From assembly GCF_014697475.1 (NCBI RefSeq), contig NZ_JACJRV010000004.1, positions 62,001 through 126,000 of the forward strand: a DNA stretch of 64,000 nt, given 5' to 3'. The notes under the pieces were generated by a model that was not told the DNA's origin, made no database searches, and saw only the letters and a list, made by a program, of their open reading frames with translations. Position 1 is the first letter of the stretch. The number at the start of each line of letters is the position of its first letter. Positions 52,878 to 62,528 of this stretch are shown in pieces. A program made the position numbers and the translations under genes. The DNA is from Nostoc sp. FACHB-152 (GTDB lineage: Bacteria > Cyanobacteriota > Cyanobacteriia > Cyanobacteriales > Nostocaceae).

Positions 52878-53675
52878 TTAGCTGGCGGTATACGCCCATA
52901 TCTCAAACTTGGCTGAGGATGATAACTCTGTTTCTAAAGAACCATAATGTGCAACACAAAACTCTTCAAACTCATCCATTACTTGATGAAATACCTCTTC
53001 GGATACTAGCCAACATAAACCGTATGCCCGTGATTTGTAAAAATTGAGAAGTTCGTTAACTGTGTTGCTTACTGTCCACTCTTTTACAATCACATAGTTT
53101 GACCGATAACCTTTGCTATTCAAATACTCTTCTATATTGATTTCTTCAAGTACTTTATTGACAGGCTTCGGTGCTTGTTTCACTTCATATTTAGCTAAAA
53201 TAGCTCGTAAATAACCCTCAAATTTCATACGTGCAGGAGGGGTAATCCATTGAGAATTCAGATAAAAACCTTGTGGTTTCAAAACGCGAACAACTTCATC
53301 TAGAAATACCTTCCAATTTGAGACAGTGTGAATCATGTGAACAGTTAACACAACATCAAAACTTTCATCTGTGAAAGGTAGTTGTGAAGCATCTGCATGA
53401 ATCAGATTCAAATTTTGCGGAATTTCGGGTAGTTTTTGCCTTAATTGGTCAAGCATTGCTTGAGAAGCATCAATGCCAGTTACAGAATAACCACGTTTAA
53501 TCAAAGGAAGAACATTCAAGCCAGTACCAATACCAGGTTCTAAAAAAGATGTGTTAGGCTTTGCATTGACTAATTCAAGAATAAAATCTGCAACTTCTTC
53601 CGCGACAGTTTCTGTCAGCCAACGGGTTTGGTCATAAATGTAAGCAATTTTATCGTAATAGTTGGACTTTGCCAT
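52878..53675 (-). CDS. Class I SAM-dependent methyltransferase
   Basis: A 265-residue SAM methyltransferase: motif I FLEPGIGTGLN (44-54), acidic end of strand 2 GIDASQAMLDQL, post-motif DASQLPFTDESFDVVLTVHMIH and motif at VLKPQGFYLNSQW. It belongs to the UbiE/COQ5-like class of small-molecule methyltransferases. The substrate cannot be told. It is convergent with the J-domain gene, 32 bases apart, and has 594 bases of non-coding sequence upstream. Confidence 0.82.
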   Translation of the reverse strand: MAKSNYYDKIAYIYDQTRWLTETVAEEVADFILELVNAKPNTSFLEPGIGTGLNVLPLIKRGYSVTGIDASQAMLDQLRQKLPEIPQNLNLIHADASQLPFTDESFDVVLTVHMIHTVSNWKVFLDEVVRVLKPQGFYLNSQWITPPARMKFEGYLRAILAKYEVKQAPKPVNKVLEEINIEEYLNSKGYRSNYVIVKEWTVSNTVNELLNFYKSRAYGLCWLVSEEVFHQVMDEFEEFCVAHYGSLETELSSSAKFEIWAYTAS

Positions 53676-54269
53676 TTTGTTGAATCTACATTAGTCTTCA
53701 TCTGCATCAGGCACACTAGGCTAACCTAAACATCTCTAGTCTCTAGTTTCTTTTCCTCTTTGAAGTTGTACTGGATTTAACGGCAAAACGCTGTATTTTA
53801 TAGTATTTTATCAGAATTTAAACCTTATGAATACCAGATATACTTAAATGAGCAATCAATTCTAGGAATCTGGTATAGGAATCTGATTTAATTACTGAAC
53901 ATACTTATGTAGGCAGGCAATAGGCAATAGGCAACCCAATAGAAGGCAGGTAACAATATACTGATTTTTTAAAAAAATCAAATACTTCCTATATGATTAC
54001 TAAACATACTGATATAAAAAGAGAAGAGAAGCACATAAAAATGTACTGATTTTTTCAGAAATTAAATATGAGTCCTATATTTTAAGTAAGCAAACGGTTG
54101 TTTACTTTTTTAAAACACAACTAAAAACCTATAGTTGTCATATTCTCCGCTTCACACTGAAAAGTTCTGCTTATTTTAAACAAAAGTTAACCAAAAATTA
54201 TTAAGAGTATTTCTTGTTTATGTATATGTTTTTAAGTAGAGTTCTATCAATTCTCTACTGTTATTAATC
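53676..54269. other. Non-coding region with direct repeats
   Basis: 594 bases without a gene. Two imperfect direct repeats of about 38 bases (TACTGATTTTTT...TCCTATAT) lie at about 53958-53995 and 54043-54081. A GGCAATAGGCAATAGGCAA short tandem repeat lies at about 53915-53933. Confidence 0.5.
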
Positions 54270-54806
54270 ATGAAAATTCATAAAACTTTGCTTGGGTTGA
54301 CAATTGGTGTATTTACCACAGTGAGCATTTTGAATATTTGCAACACTCAAAAAGTAAAAGCTGAATCTGTAATTAATCTCAATTCTGAACAAACAGTTTG
54401 CAGCAGGTTTGTTACCGGTACATACCTCACGACAATTAAAGATACCAAAGGAAAATTTGCTTCACGCGCGCTGATTACTCTTACTAAAGAAGGTAACTTA
54501 ATTGTCACTGACTCAAACCAAGGTGGTATTTCGGGTCAGTTTGATCCTTTTACCACTTCTCAAGGCACTTGGGCTTGTAATGGGACGAAGGCGATTACAG
54601 GTAGGGCACTCAACTTTAGTATCTCAAACCAAGGTGGGAGCGGTATTGCCAGAAATGATTATCAGGCTACTTTTAATCAGAGAACTCAAACGGTAGAAGG
54701 GACAATTGAGCTTCGTCTGTTTGGTCTACAAGCAAATCCATTACAGGGTAATGGACAAAATGCAGGGTCATTCTCTTTTACAGGTCAGCTTGTCACTGCT
54801 AGATAG
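54270..54806 (+). CDS. Secreted protein, unknown
   Basis: A 178-residue exported protein. It has an N-terminal signal peptide (about 1-30, LLGLTIGVFTTVSIL, cleavage near KAES) and a beta-rich mature part with Gly/Thr/Asn-rich strands (for example GTYLTTIKDTKGKFASRALITLTKEG) and two Cys. The pattern resembles small lipocalin-like or barrel-like proteins, yet no known family can be named. A large inverted repeat follows 10 bases after the stop. Confidence 0.7.
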   Translation: MKIHKTLLGLTIGVFTTVSILNICNTQKVKAESVINLNSEQTVCSRFVTGTYLTTIKDTKGKFASRALITLTKEGNLIVTDSNQGGISGQFDPFTTSQGTWACNGTKAITGRALNFSISNQGGSGIARNDYQATFNQRTQTVEGTIELRLFGLQANPLQGNGQNAGSFSFTGQLVTAR

Positions 54807-54815
54807 AATAAGAGC

Positions 54816-54865
54816 AAACTTGCCCTCGAACAATGCTTTATAGTGCAGTGTTCGAGGGCAAGTTT
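54816..54865 (+). terminator. 17-base inverted repeat, probable terminator
   Basis: AAACTTGCCCTCGAACA (54816-54832) and its perfect complement (54849-54865) with a 16-base loop, 9 bases after the secreted-protein stop codon. It is able to form a very stable hairpin. T content after it is low. Confidence 0.65.
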
Positions 54866-55001
54866 ATTAAGTACTTATAATCACAGCCAAATATTGTTCC
54901 AACAACCTCTGAACAATTTTAATCGTCTGGGCTTGGTATTTATCTTTGTATAGTCGCTTAAAACTCTTGTACTATTAACTTTGGACTCCTGACTCTAAAA
55001 A

Positions 55002-55832
55002 TTGATGAATATTGCCATCATTGGTTGTGGTTACGTTGGGTATGCAGCTGCTAAGTGTTGGCAGCAAAAGATGACTTTGGCTGTTACCGCCACCACTACC
55101 TCACCCGAACGCATCCCGACACTGCAAGCTGTAGCGCAAAAAGTTATAGTCGTTCAAGGAAATGATGCAGAAACACTAAAATCAGTTTTACAGCATCAAG
55201 ATATAGTGCTGCTGAGTGTGGGTGCAAAAGGTGCAGATTCATATGAAGAAACTTATCTGGGAACAGCCAAAACTTTAGTCTCGATTTTGCCGCACCTGAC
55301 GAATCTCCGACAAATTATTTACACAGGTAGTTATTCAGTTTATGGCGATCGCAATGGTGCTACGGTAGATGAAGACACACCAATTGAACCAACCAGTGCT
55401 AATACAATCATCCTCCGAGAAACAGAAAAAGTTTTACTGTCAGCCGCTACAAAAAATCTGAAGGTTTGCATCTTCCGTTTGGGTGGGATTTATGGGCCTG
55501 GACGAGAATTAATTAAAATATTTGGTCGTGCATCTGGTACAACTCGTCCTGGAGATGGCAAAGATGTCACAAATTGGATTCATCTAGATGATATTGTTGC
55601 CGCGATCGAGTTTGCCCGTCACTATCACTTAGATGGTATTTACAATTTAGTTGATGATGCCCATTTAAAAAGCCAAGAATTACTAGATACCTTATTTACA
55701 AAACACAATTTACCCACTGTTCAATGGGACGCTTCACAAAAAAGCAACCGTCCATATAACGCCACAGTATCAAATCACAAGCTCAAAAATGCTGGCTATA
55801 AACTGATTCATTCTCAGATGATTTTTGATTAA
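55002..55832 (+). CDS. NAD(P)-dependent SDR/epimerase-like protein
   Basis: A 276-residue protein of the atypical extended short-chain dehydrogenase group. The nucleotide-binding motif is GCGYVGYAAAK (8-18), TGSYSVYGDR is the active-site region and the RLGGIYGPGRE motif follows. The usual YxxxK reads as a modified version in this group (ETEKVL), as in YeeZ-like proteins. Possible roles are sugar or quinone modification; none is shown. It ends 12 bases before the alpha/beta hydrolase gene, so the two are probably in one operon. Confidence 0.8.
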   Translation: MMNIAIIGCGYVGYAAAKCWQQKMTLAVTATTTSPERIPTLQAVAQKVIVVQGNDAETLKSVLQHQDIVLLSVGAKGADSYEETYLGTAKTLVSILPHLTNLRQIIYTGSYSVYGDRNGATVDEDTPIEPTSANTIILRETEKVLLSAATKNLKVCIFRLGGIYGPGRELIKIFGRASGTTRPGDGKDVTNWIHLDDIVAAIEFARHYHLDGIYNLVDDAHLKSQELLDTLFTKHNLPTVQWDASQKSNRPYNATVSNHKLKNAGYKLIHSQMIFD

Positions 55833-55844
55833 AAAACTAGACTT

Positions 55845-56762
55845 ATGCAAACATCTATTACAACATCTCCTACCCAGTTTTATAGATGGTGTCAATATTG
55901 CTGTGCTTACGAAGTTTATCAACCAAATAATATTAATTTAGCAGGAATTCCACTACTGTTAATTCATCCGATTGGTGTAGGATTATCAGGTCAATTTTGG
56001 CAGCGATTTTGTAGCGAATGGTATAAACAAGGCTATCAAAATCTTACTTATAATCCTGATTTATTAGGATGCGGTAAAAGTGATATGCCTCATGTAGCTT
56101 GCACTCCCACAGATTGGGCAGAACAATTACAGTATTTTTTACAAACAGTTGTACAAAAGCCTGTTGTTTTAGTAGTGCAAGGTGCTTTATTTCCGGTCGC
56201 TATAGAATTAGTTAAAAAGGAATTAAATTTAATTAAGGGCTTGGTGCTTTCTGGTCCACCAGCTTGGACTGTAATTACAAAGAAAGCGTCAGCTTCGCAA
56301 CAAAAACTAATTTGGAATTTGTTAGATTCACCTTTAGGAAATGCTTTCTTTCGCTACGCAAGGACTCAAAAGTTTCTGCGGTCTTTTTCAACTCGTCAGT
56401 TATTTGCAACTGGTGTTGATGTAGATAATGAATTGTTAAGTATGTTAGTTGCAGGTGCAGAGAATACAGCTAGTCGTCATGCTGTATTTTCTTTTTTAGC
56501 AAGATTTTGGCAGCAAGACTATAGTAATGACATTGCTTCTATCAAACAACCGACATTAGTAATTGTCGGTGAAACAGCATCAAGTATTAGCAAAGAAGGT
56601 AAACAAGAAACACCCGATGAGCGTTTAGCTGATTATCTGGCAAATTTACCCCAAGGTCGTGGAGTAAAAGTGCCAGGAAGAAATGTTTTACCCTATGAAT
56701 CTACCAGTGAATTTGTAAGTGCGATCGCGCCATTCATTGCAGAATTGTCTCAAAAAAATTAG
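55845..56762 (+). CDS. Alpha/beta hydrolase fold protein without a serine nucleophile
   Basis: A 305-residue alpha/beta hydrolase fold protein: LLIHPIGVGLSGQFWQRF (HGxG-like oxyanion region), NPDLLGCGKSDMP (conserved strand turn) and a C-terminal LVIVGE region. At the nucleophile elbow, where GxSxG is expected, the sequence reads VVQGALFPVA, so the Ser appears replaced by Gly. It may be a non-hydrolytic member or may use another residue. It is cotranscribed with the SDR-like gene. Confidence 0.75.
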   Translation: MQTSITTSPTQFYRWCQYCCAYEVYQPNNINLAGIPLLLIHPIGVGLSGQFWQRFCSEWYKQGYQNLTYNPDLLGCGKSDMPHVACTPTDWAEQLQYFLQTVVQKPVVLVVQGALFPVAIELVKKELNLIKGLVLSGPPAWTVITKKASASQQKLIWNLLDSPLGNAFFRYARTQKFLRSFSTRQLFATGVDVDNELLSMLVAGAENTASRHAVFSFLARFWQQDYSNDIASIKQPTLVIVGETASSISKEGKQETPDERLADYLANLPQGRGVKVPGRNVLPYESTSEFVSAIAPFIAELSQKN

Positions 56763-56926
56763 TCATTTGCACCAATGACAAATGACCAATGACAAAGGAC
56801 AACTTCAATACCTTTCGGTTAAGGGGGAAAGGGGAAGGGGAAAAAGTAGAAGAAAACCTTTAACCTTTTCCCAAAACCAGATTACAAGTTAAAAATACTT
56901 AACCGAATAGTATTGAGGACAACTTA

Positions 56927-59900
56927 TTACATTACCTCTTCCCGATTTGGTTTAATCAAGCGTTCTGTAAACGACTTAATCACAATATACAAAATCGGAA
57001 CCACAAATAAACTCAAGAACGTTGCAATTAACATTCCACCAAATACTGCGGTTCCTAAAGATTGACGGCTTCCTGCACCTGCACCTGTAGCCACAGCCAG
57101 AGGAAAAATCCCTAAAAGAGTAGAAAAAGCAGTCATCAAAATTGGGCGTAATCTTTCTTGTGAAGCTTCAATTACTGCTTTTGTAATCGAAAGGCCTTGG
57201 TCTCTTAATTGGTTAGCAAATTCCACAATCAAAATTGCATTTTTACTTGCCAAACCAATCAACATAACTAGACCAATTTGACAGTAAACATCATTAGGAA
57301 AGCCCCGCATTGACTGTGCTAACAGTGCGCCGAAAATTGCTAAAGGCACTGAAAGCATAATAATTAAAGGGTCAATGTAATTTTCATACTGAGCAGCTAG
57401 TACCAAGAACACAAATACCAATCCTAAACCAAAGATAATTGGTGCTAAACCACCCGATTCTAGTTCTTCTAGTGCTGTTCCTGACCATTCGTAACCGTAA
57501 CCTGGTGGTAAAACTTGTTGCGCCGCCTGTTCCATTTTTTGAATAGCATCGCCGGAACTAAATCCGGGTGCAGCAGCACCGTTGATTTCAATCGAGCGAA
57601 ATAGATTATAGTGATTAATGGTTTGCGCTCCTGTAGTTGAGGTAATCTTGACAAGATTGCCCAAAGGAATCATTTCATTCCTTTGAGAACGCACGTATAA
57701 TTTCTCGATATCTTTAGGATTAGAGCGAAACTGTTCGTCTGCTTGGACATACACCCGATAGTTACGCTGCTGGAGGTTAAAATCGTTGACATATTGCGAA
57801 CCTAAAGCAGTTTGTAGGGTGGTAAAGATATCGTCTACATTAACTTGCAGTGCATTTGCTTTGTTGCGGTCTACTTCTATCAATAGTTGAGGTGTATTAG
57901 CTGCAAAGGTAGTAAATACTGCTTGTAAACCTTGGGTTTGATTGGCGCGACCTAGCAATTGTCCCATCGTCTGGACTAAATTTTCTAAGCCACTATTACC
58001 TCTGCGGTCTTGCAGTTGAAAGGTAAAACCACCAAAGTTGCCTAATCCCTGAATCGATGGCGGATTTACAGCGAAAACTCTAGCTTCTGGAATAGCGAAA
58101 AACTTACCTTGCAATTTACCAATAATTGACTGTACTGTCTGATCGGGTCTTGAACGTTCATCCCAAGGTTTTAAAGTGGTAAAGATAATCCCACTGTTGG
58201 CAGTGCTACCACTGAACCCAAACCCGCCTACAGCAAAAGTTCCCACCACTTCGGGAAGTTTGAGAATTTCCTTTTCTATCTGAGACATCACATCACTGGT
58301 GTATTGCAACGAAACACCTTGAGGGCCTTGGATAATCGTGATGAAATAGCCTTGGTCTTCGTCGGGGAGGAATGCAGTTGGTACTGACGTATACAGCCAA
58401 GCAGTCATACCCAAGGAAACAATAAATAGCCCGATAATCACGCTTTTGATGTGAGTTAAGAAAAGAAGCGATCGCTGATAACCCTGCGTTACCCAATCTA
58501 AAAACCTGTTAATATGGTTAAAAATCCAACCTAACCAACCCCTTGGTTTTTGCCCTTGACGCAGCAGCAAAGCGCACAAAGAAGGTGTCAATGTCAGAGC
58601 GATAAAAGTAGAAATGGCGATCGAAAAGGCAATAGTAAGCGCAAATTGTTGATATAGTGCGCCTGTAGTTCCAGGAAAGAAAGCTACTGGTACAAACACT
58701 GCCATCAGCACTAACGAAGTAGCAATGACTGCACCAAATAACTCAGCCATTGATTCACTAGCAGCACGCTTTGGACTTATGCCTTTATCTTTAATAAAGC
58801 GGCTAATCTGCTCAACCACAACGATCGCATCATCTACCACCATCCCCGTTCCGAGAGTCAAACCAAACAAGGTCAAACTGTTAATTGAAAAGTTAAAAAC
58901 TTTAACAAAGGCAAACGTCCCAATTAAAGAAAAGGGAATCGTGAGTGCGGGAATAAGCGTAGTTCGCCAATCTTGCAAGAATATGAAGATTACAATTACA
59001 ACTAACACTACCGCTTCAAATAAAGACTTAACTACTTCTGCTAAAGACTCCTCAACAAATACAGTAGTGTCAAAGGCTATTTGATATTTCATCCCAGGCG
59101 GCAAAGTAGGAGCTAATTCTGCTATTGCAACTTTAACTCCCTTAGCTACGTCCAAGGCATTACTCCCAGGAACTTGATAAATACCCAAACCTACAGCATC
59201 TTTGCCCTGAAAACGGAGAAATGTGTTGTAATTTTCTGCACCTAATTCTGCTCGACCAACATCTTTAAGCTTGACTAAAGTACCATCATCTTCTGTTTTA
59301 ATAACAATTTCGGCAAATTCCTCTGGACTGGTCAGTCGGCTGGCAGCACGCACGTCAATCTGATACTGTTGTCCTTGAGGCGCAGGTTCTTGTCCAATTC
59401 TCCCAGCACCAATTTGTAAGTTTTGTTGCGACAGTGCGCTAGTTACATCCTCTGGGGTCAGTTTTCGACTTGCCAAGCGATTTGGATCTAACCACAGGCG
59501 CATAGCATAGCGACGTTCACCAAAAATTTGCACATCACCTACGCCTTTGACTCTTTTTAAAGCATCTGCTATGTAAAGGTCAGCATAGTTACTCAAGAAT
59601 GTGTTGTCATACTCTTGATTGTCGGTGTACAAACCAATTGCCATTAGAATATTGCTAGATTCCTTGGTGACTCTAACGCCTGTACGCTGCACCACATCTG
59701 GCAATTGTGCCTCAGCAACAGAAACGCGATTTTGGACATCAACAGCCGCTAAATCTTTATCGCGTAAGGCATCGAAGGTAACTGTAATATTACTTGTACC
59801 ATCGTTACTGCTGCTGGAGGTCATATATTTCAGACCTTCAACACCGTTGATTTGCCTTTCTAAAATATTAGTTATGCCACTTTCTACTACTTCGGCACTG

Positions 59901-60058
59901 GCTCCACTGTAGTTGGCCGTAACGTTGATTTGGGTGGGGCTAATATCGGGAAAACGAGCAACGGGCAGAGTCGGAATACTTATTAATCCCACCAGCAGGA
60001 TAATAATCGAACAGACCGTAGCAAAGACTGGTCGCTTGATGAAGAAATCAACAAACAT
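56927..60058 (-). CDS. RND-type efflux pump, HAE1 family
   Basis: A 1043-residue resistance-nodulation-division transporter with twelve transmembrane helices and two large periplasmic loops (about 40-340 and 560-870). It pumps hydrophobic compounds or drugs out of the cell by proton antiport. The proton-relay Asp pair is in GMVVDDAIVVVE. Helical motifs (for example FFIKRPVFATVCSIIILLVGL at the N-terminus) fit AcrB. The length is normal. It lies 74 bases downstream of the fusion-protein gene on the same strand. No outer-membrane factor (TolC-like) gene is nearby, so that part is shared with other systems. Confidence 0.94.
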   Translation of the reverse strand: MFVDFFIKRPVFATVCSIIILLVGLISIPTLPVARFPDISPTQINVTANYSGASAEVVESGITNILERQINGVEGLKYMTSSSSNDGTSNITVTFDALRDKDLAAVDVQNRVSVAEAQLPDVVQRTGVRVTKESSNILMAIGLYTDNQEYDNTFLSNYADLYIADALKRVKGVGDVQIFGERRYAMRLWLDPNRLASRKLTPEDVTSALSQQNLQIGAGRIGQEPAPQGQQYQIDVRAASRLTSPEEFAEIVIKTEDDGTLVKLKDVGRAELGAENYNTFLRFQGKDAVGLGIYQVPGSNALDVAKGVKVAIAELAPTLPPGMKYQIAFDTTVFVEESLAEVVKSLFEAVVLVVIVIFIFLQDWRTTLIPALTIPFSLIGTFAFVKVFNFSINSLTLFGLTLGTGMVVDDAIVVVEQISRFIKDKGISPKRAASESMAELFGAVIATSLVLMAVFVPVAFFPGTTGALYQQFALTIAFSIAISTFIALTLTPSLCALLLRQGQKPRGWLGWIFNHINRFLDWVTQGYQRSLLFLTHIKSVIIGLFIVSLGMTAWLYTSVPTAFLPDEDQGYFITIIQGPQGVSLQYTSDVMSQIEKEILKLPEVVGTFAVGGFGFSGSTANSGIIFTTLKPWDERSRPDQTVQSIIGKLQGKFFAIPEARVFAVNPPSIQGLGNFGGFTFQLQDRRGNSGLENLVQTMGQLLGRANQTQGLQAVFTTFAANTPQLLIEVDRNKANALQVNVDDIFTTLQTALGSQYVNDFNLQQRNYRVYVQADEQFRSNPKDIEKLYVRSQRNEMIPLGNLVKITSTTGAQTINHYNLFRSIEINGAAAPGFSSGDAIQKMEQAAQQVLPPGYGYEWSGTALEELESGGLAPIIFGLGLVFVFLVLAAQYENYIDPLIIMLSVPLAIFGALLAQSMRGFPNDVYCQIGLVMLIGLASKNAILIVEFANQLRDQGLSITKAVIEASQERLRPILMTAFSTLLGIFPLAVATGAGAGSRQSLGTAVFGGMLIATFLSLFVVPILYIVIKSFTERLIKPNREEVM

Positions 60059-60132
60059 AGAGATTAGGGAGTTGGGAGTGGGGAGTGTGAAAGATGAAGT
60101 ATAGAATGTGAAATTTCAGACTTCAGACTTTT

Positions 60133-61695
60133 CTAAGGAGTGGGGATTATGGGTGAGCCATTCGTTAAATTGAGAATGCCTGAAACGACGATTCTGTCTC
60201 CTGCTTTCAGTCCTTCCAGAACTTGATAATTATTACCTTCTATAGCTCCTAATTTGACTGGTTTTTGCACAGCTACTAAAGATGGCGATCCTGGCTTAGG
60301 TTTTTCTGGTGCTTGCGCTACAAACACAAATGTCTCTCCACCCAAGCGCGATAAGGCTGTGACTGGAATTAAGATTCCGGGTCGTTCATCCCAAATCACT
60401 TTCGTTTGGACTAACTGACGATTGAGTAGTTGTCTATTGCCATTACCGAAGGTGGCTTTAGCCAATACTGTTTGAGAATTGGCATTAGCATTGGGAGCGA
60501 TGAAACTAATCCTACCTGTGGCCGTGGGTTGACCTTGGTCATTGAGCATTTGTACGGGTAAGCCAACACGCAATTGTTTAGCTTCATTGAGTGGTACAGC
60601 TATGTTTAATTCCAAGGAATCATTTCTGGTCAGAGTGGTGAGGTCGTCTGCTTTGCTGACAAATTCTCCGACTCTGACAGGAATATCTCCAACAATACCT
60701 GTGAATGGAGCGCGGACATTGGTGTATTGCAATTGCACTTCGGCGGCTTTAACTTGAGCAGCAGCTTGGCTAACTTGCGATCGCGCTTGGGCAATTTCTT
60801 CTTGACGCGGGCCATTCTCTAATTGCCTCACATTCTGTCTTTGCTGTTCCACCGCCGCTTGTAATTCCCTAATATCTGAGCTTCTAGCTTGGCGCAGTTG
60901 GTCTAGTCGCTTTTGCGCTACAACTAAAGCCGCTTCTGCACTGCGCTGTTCTCTGAGATATCCTTCTAAAACATCTTGCGAAACTGCTCCTTCTTTACGT
61001 AGTTGGGCGTAGCGTTGCGCTCTTGATTGTGCTAGTTCTACATCAGATTTGGCCGACTGAATTTGGGCTTCGGCTTGGGCAATTTCTTCTGGTCTCGCTC
61101 CTGCTTGAGCATCTCGCAAACGTGCTTGGGCTTGTTCTAGCTGCGCTCTACCTTGAGCTAATTCTTCAGAGCGAGTACCTGCTTTAAGTTGGGCTAGCCG
61201 CGCCTGAGCTTGTTCTAAGGCAGCTTTGGCTTGGAGTAACTGCGCTTGAGCATCATCACTTTGCAGCCGAATCACAACTTGTCCCTGGGAAATGCGATCG
61301 CCTTCTCTAAATGGAATTTGAGTAATACGCCCGTCAATATCTGGTTTAAGTGTGACAGAACGTGGCGCATCTAAAGTACCAACAAACTCAGATGTTTGCT
61401 GAATAGTTGCACTCTCCACAGTAGCTATTTTGACAGGAACTCCCGGAGGTGGGACAGCCGCCGCCGCTGGTGAATTATTTGCTTGGCTAGTAGTCCACCA
61501 TCGCCAACCCACACCTAAACCAGAAACTAACAAAACAATGCCTAAAATTACAGGCCAAGGCCGCTTTTTATTTGTTATGGATGTTGGTTTTGGCTCTAGT
61601 GATGGATCTTCTAGTTGAGCCTGACTAGAATCTGTTGCTACAGGCTCTTCTATTTCAGCTTGAACCTGTGAATCAGAGAACTCAAATTTAGACAT
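60133..61695 (-). CDS. RND membrane fusion protein (HlyD/AcrA family)
   Basis: A 520-residue periplasmic adaptor. A short cytoplasmic part (1-45), one membrane anchor (about 46-65, VILGIVLLVSGLGVGW), biotinyl-lipoyl-like halves (about 85-135 and 310-345), and a long alpha-helical hairpin between them (about 140-305) rich in Gln/Ala/Leu heptads with repeats such as QARLAQLKAG, LEQAQARLRDA and GARPEEIAQA. It links the pump to an outer-membrane channel. It comes first in the operon with the RND gene. The hairpin is longer than in AcrA. A TetR-like operator palindrome lies about 310 bases upstream. Confidence 0.93.
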   Translation of the reverse strand: MSKFEFSDSQVQAEIEEPVATDSSQAQLEDPSLEPKPTSITNKKRPWPVILGIVLLVSGLGVGWRWWTTSQANNSPAAAAVPPPGVPVKIATVESATIQQTSEFVGTLDAPRSVTLKPDIDGRITQIPFREGDRISQGQVVIRLQSDDAQAQLLQAKAALEQAQARLAQLKAGTRSEELAQGRAQLEQAQARLRDAQAGARPEEIAQAEAQIQSAKSDVELAQSRAQRYAQLRKEGAVSQDVLEGYLREQRSAEAALVVAQKRLDQLRQARSSDIRELQAAVEQQRQNVRQLENGPRQEEIAQARSQVSQAAAQVKAAEVQLQYTNVRAPFTGIVGDIPVRVGEFVSKADDLTTLTRNDSLELNIAVPLNEAKQLRVGLPVQMLNDQGQPTATGRISFIAPNANANSQTVLAKATFGNGNRQLLNRQLVQTKVIWDERPGILIPVTALSRLGGETFVFVAQAPEKPKPGSPSLVAVQKPVKLGAIEGNNYQVLEGLKAGDRIVVSGILNLTNGSPIIPTP

Positions 61696-61741
61696 TTTAT
61701 TTTCTCATTTATAAAAATGTGAAATAGGACTAGGTTTTGAT

Positions 61742-61860
61742 TAATACCATTTCACGAAAAATTTGATACAGATGTAAACCCTGAAAGCTTTGCTGCATCT
61801 AAGTTTTTAAATTGCGAACTGCGTTAGCGAGCCTGCGAGCGTCATTGTGAATTGGTATAA
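61742..61860. mobile_element. MITE-like element with imperfect terminal inverted repeats
   Basis: About 119 bases bounded by TAATACCATTTCAC (61742-61755) and GTGAATTGGTATAA (61847-61860), which match at 12 of 14 positions when one is inverted. There is no coding capacity. A related end (ATACCAATTCACGAAAA) occurs around 13758. It may be a non-autonomous transposable element or a dispersed repeat. Confidence 0.45.
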
Positions 61861-62006
61861 ACCCTAACCTTTTCCTAATTTTTGGTTTGCTTGAGATCAC
61901 ACATAAATAAATCTACGCAAGTATTGAAGTAGCATTGGGAGAATCACCAAAACCCAGCATTCATTCGCAGATACCTCGGTGACTGCTTCTACAAGTTATT
62001 CATGAT

Positions 62007-62034
62007 TATAATGCAAGTGCTTGCTTGCATTATA
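62007..62034 (-). promoter_or_regulatory. TetR-type operator palindrome
   Basis: TATAATGCAAG-TGCTTG-CTTGCATTATA, perfect 11-base arms. Its shape resembles operators of TetR/AcrR repressors, which often control RND pumps. It lies about 310 bases upstream of the fusion-protein gene. On the minus strand TATAAT at its right end could be a -10 box. No TetR gene lies in the window. Confidence 0.45.
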
Positions 62035-62330
62035 TTATGTATGCCAAAAAAAAGTGTACAAACTAGGGCAAACAATAGCGATCGCTCACAAATCTACTTT
62101 TCAGGATCTAACCCCTAATGTTTTAGGGAAATAAATAAGTTTTGTTTATTGAAATTTTAAGTAGCAGCCCCAAAAATATTAAAAACCTATATCAAAAAAC
62201 TATAGATTCACGATGGTGTGCAGCCTTAATGTCTACAAAGAAAGCTTCAAAAATAAATGCGGGGATATTCCGATGCTGTTATCAAAATAATTCGCGCATC
62301 GTGGAATAAAGCATTTACATTTTTAGTTTG

Positions 62331-62489
62331 ATGGAATTTGTTATTTTGTCTTTTTGGCTCATCCTAATGTTGTTCATCCTGCGGTTAGCCTACTTGGTTT
62401 TACAAAGCCATCAACAAATTTCCAGAAATTACCACTTTAAAAAAACTTCTATAAACAGGCATAAGACAAAAAGTACACAAACTAGCTAA
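62331..62489 (+). CDS. Single-span membrane mini-protein, 52 residues
   Basis: A short frame: MEFVILSFWLILMLFILRLA as one hydrophobic helix (about 3-25), then a very basic tail (KKTSINRHKTKS). A clear start and a natural stop are present, but there is no recognisable ribosome site. The pattern of one helix plus a positive tail is that of small regulatory membrane proteins. It could also be chance. It lies between the fusion-protein gene and sbtA. Confidence 0.4.
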   Translation: MEFVILSFWLILMLFILRLAYLVLQSHQQISRNYHFKKTSINRHKTKSTQTS

Positions 62490-62528
62490 TCTACGCGTCC
62501 CTCTAGCGGTAGAAAAAGTAATTCTTAG

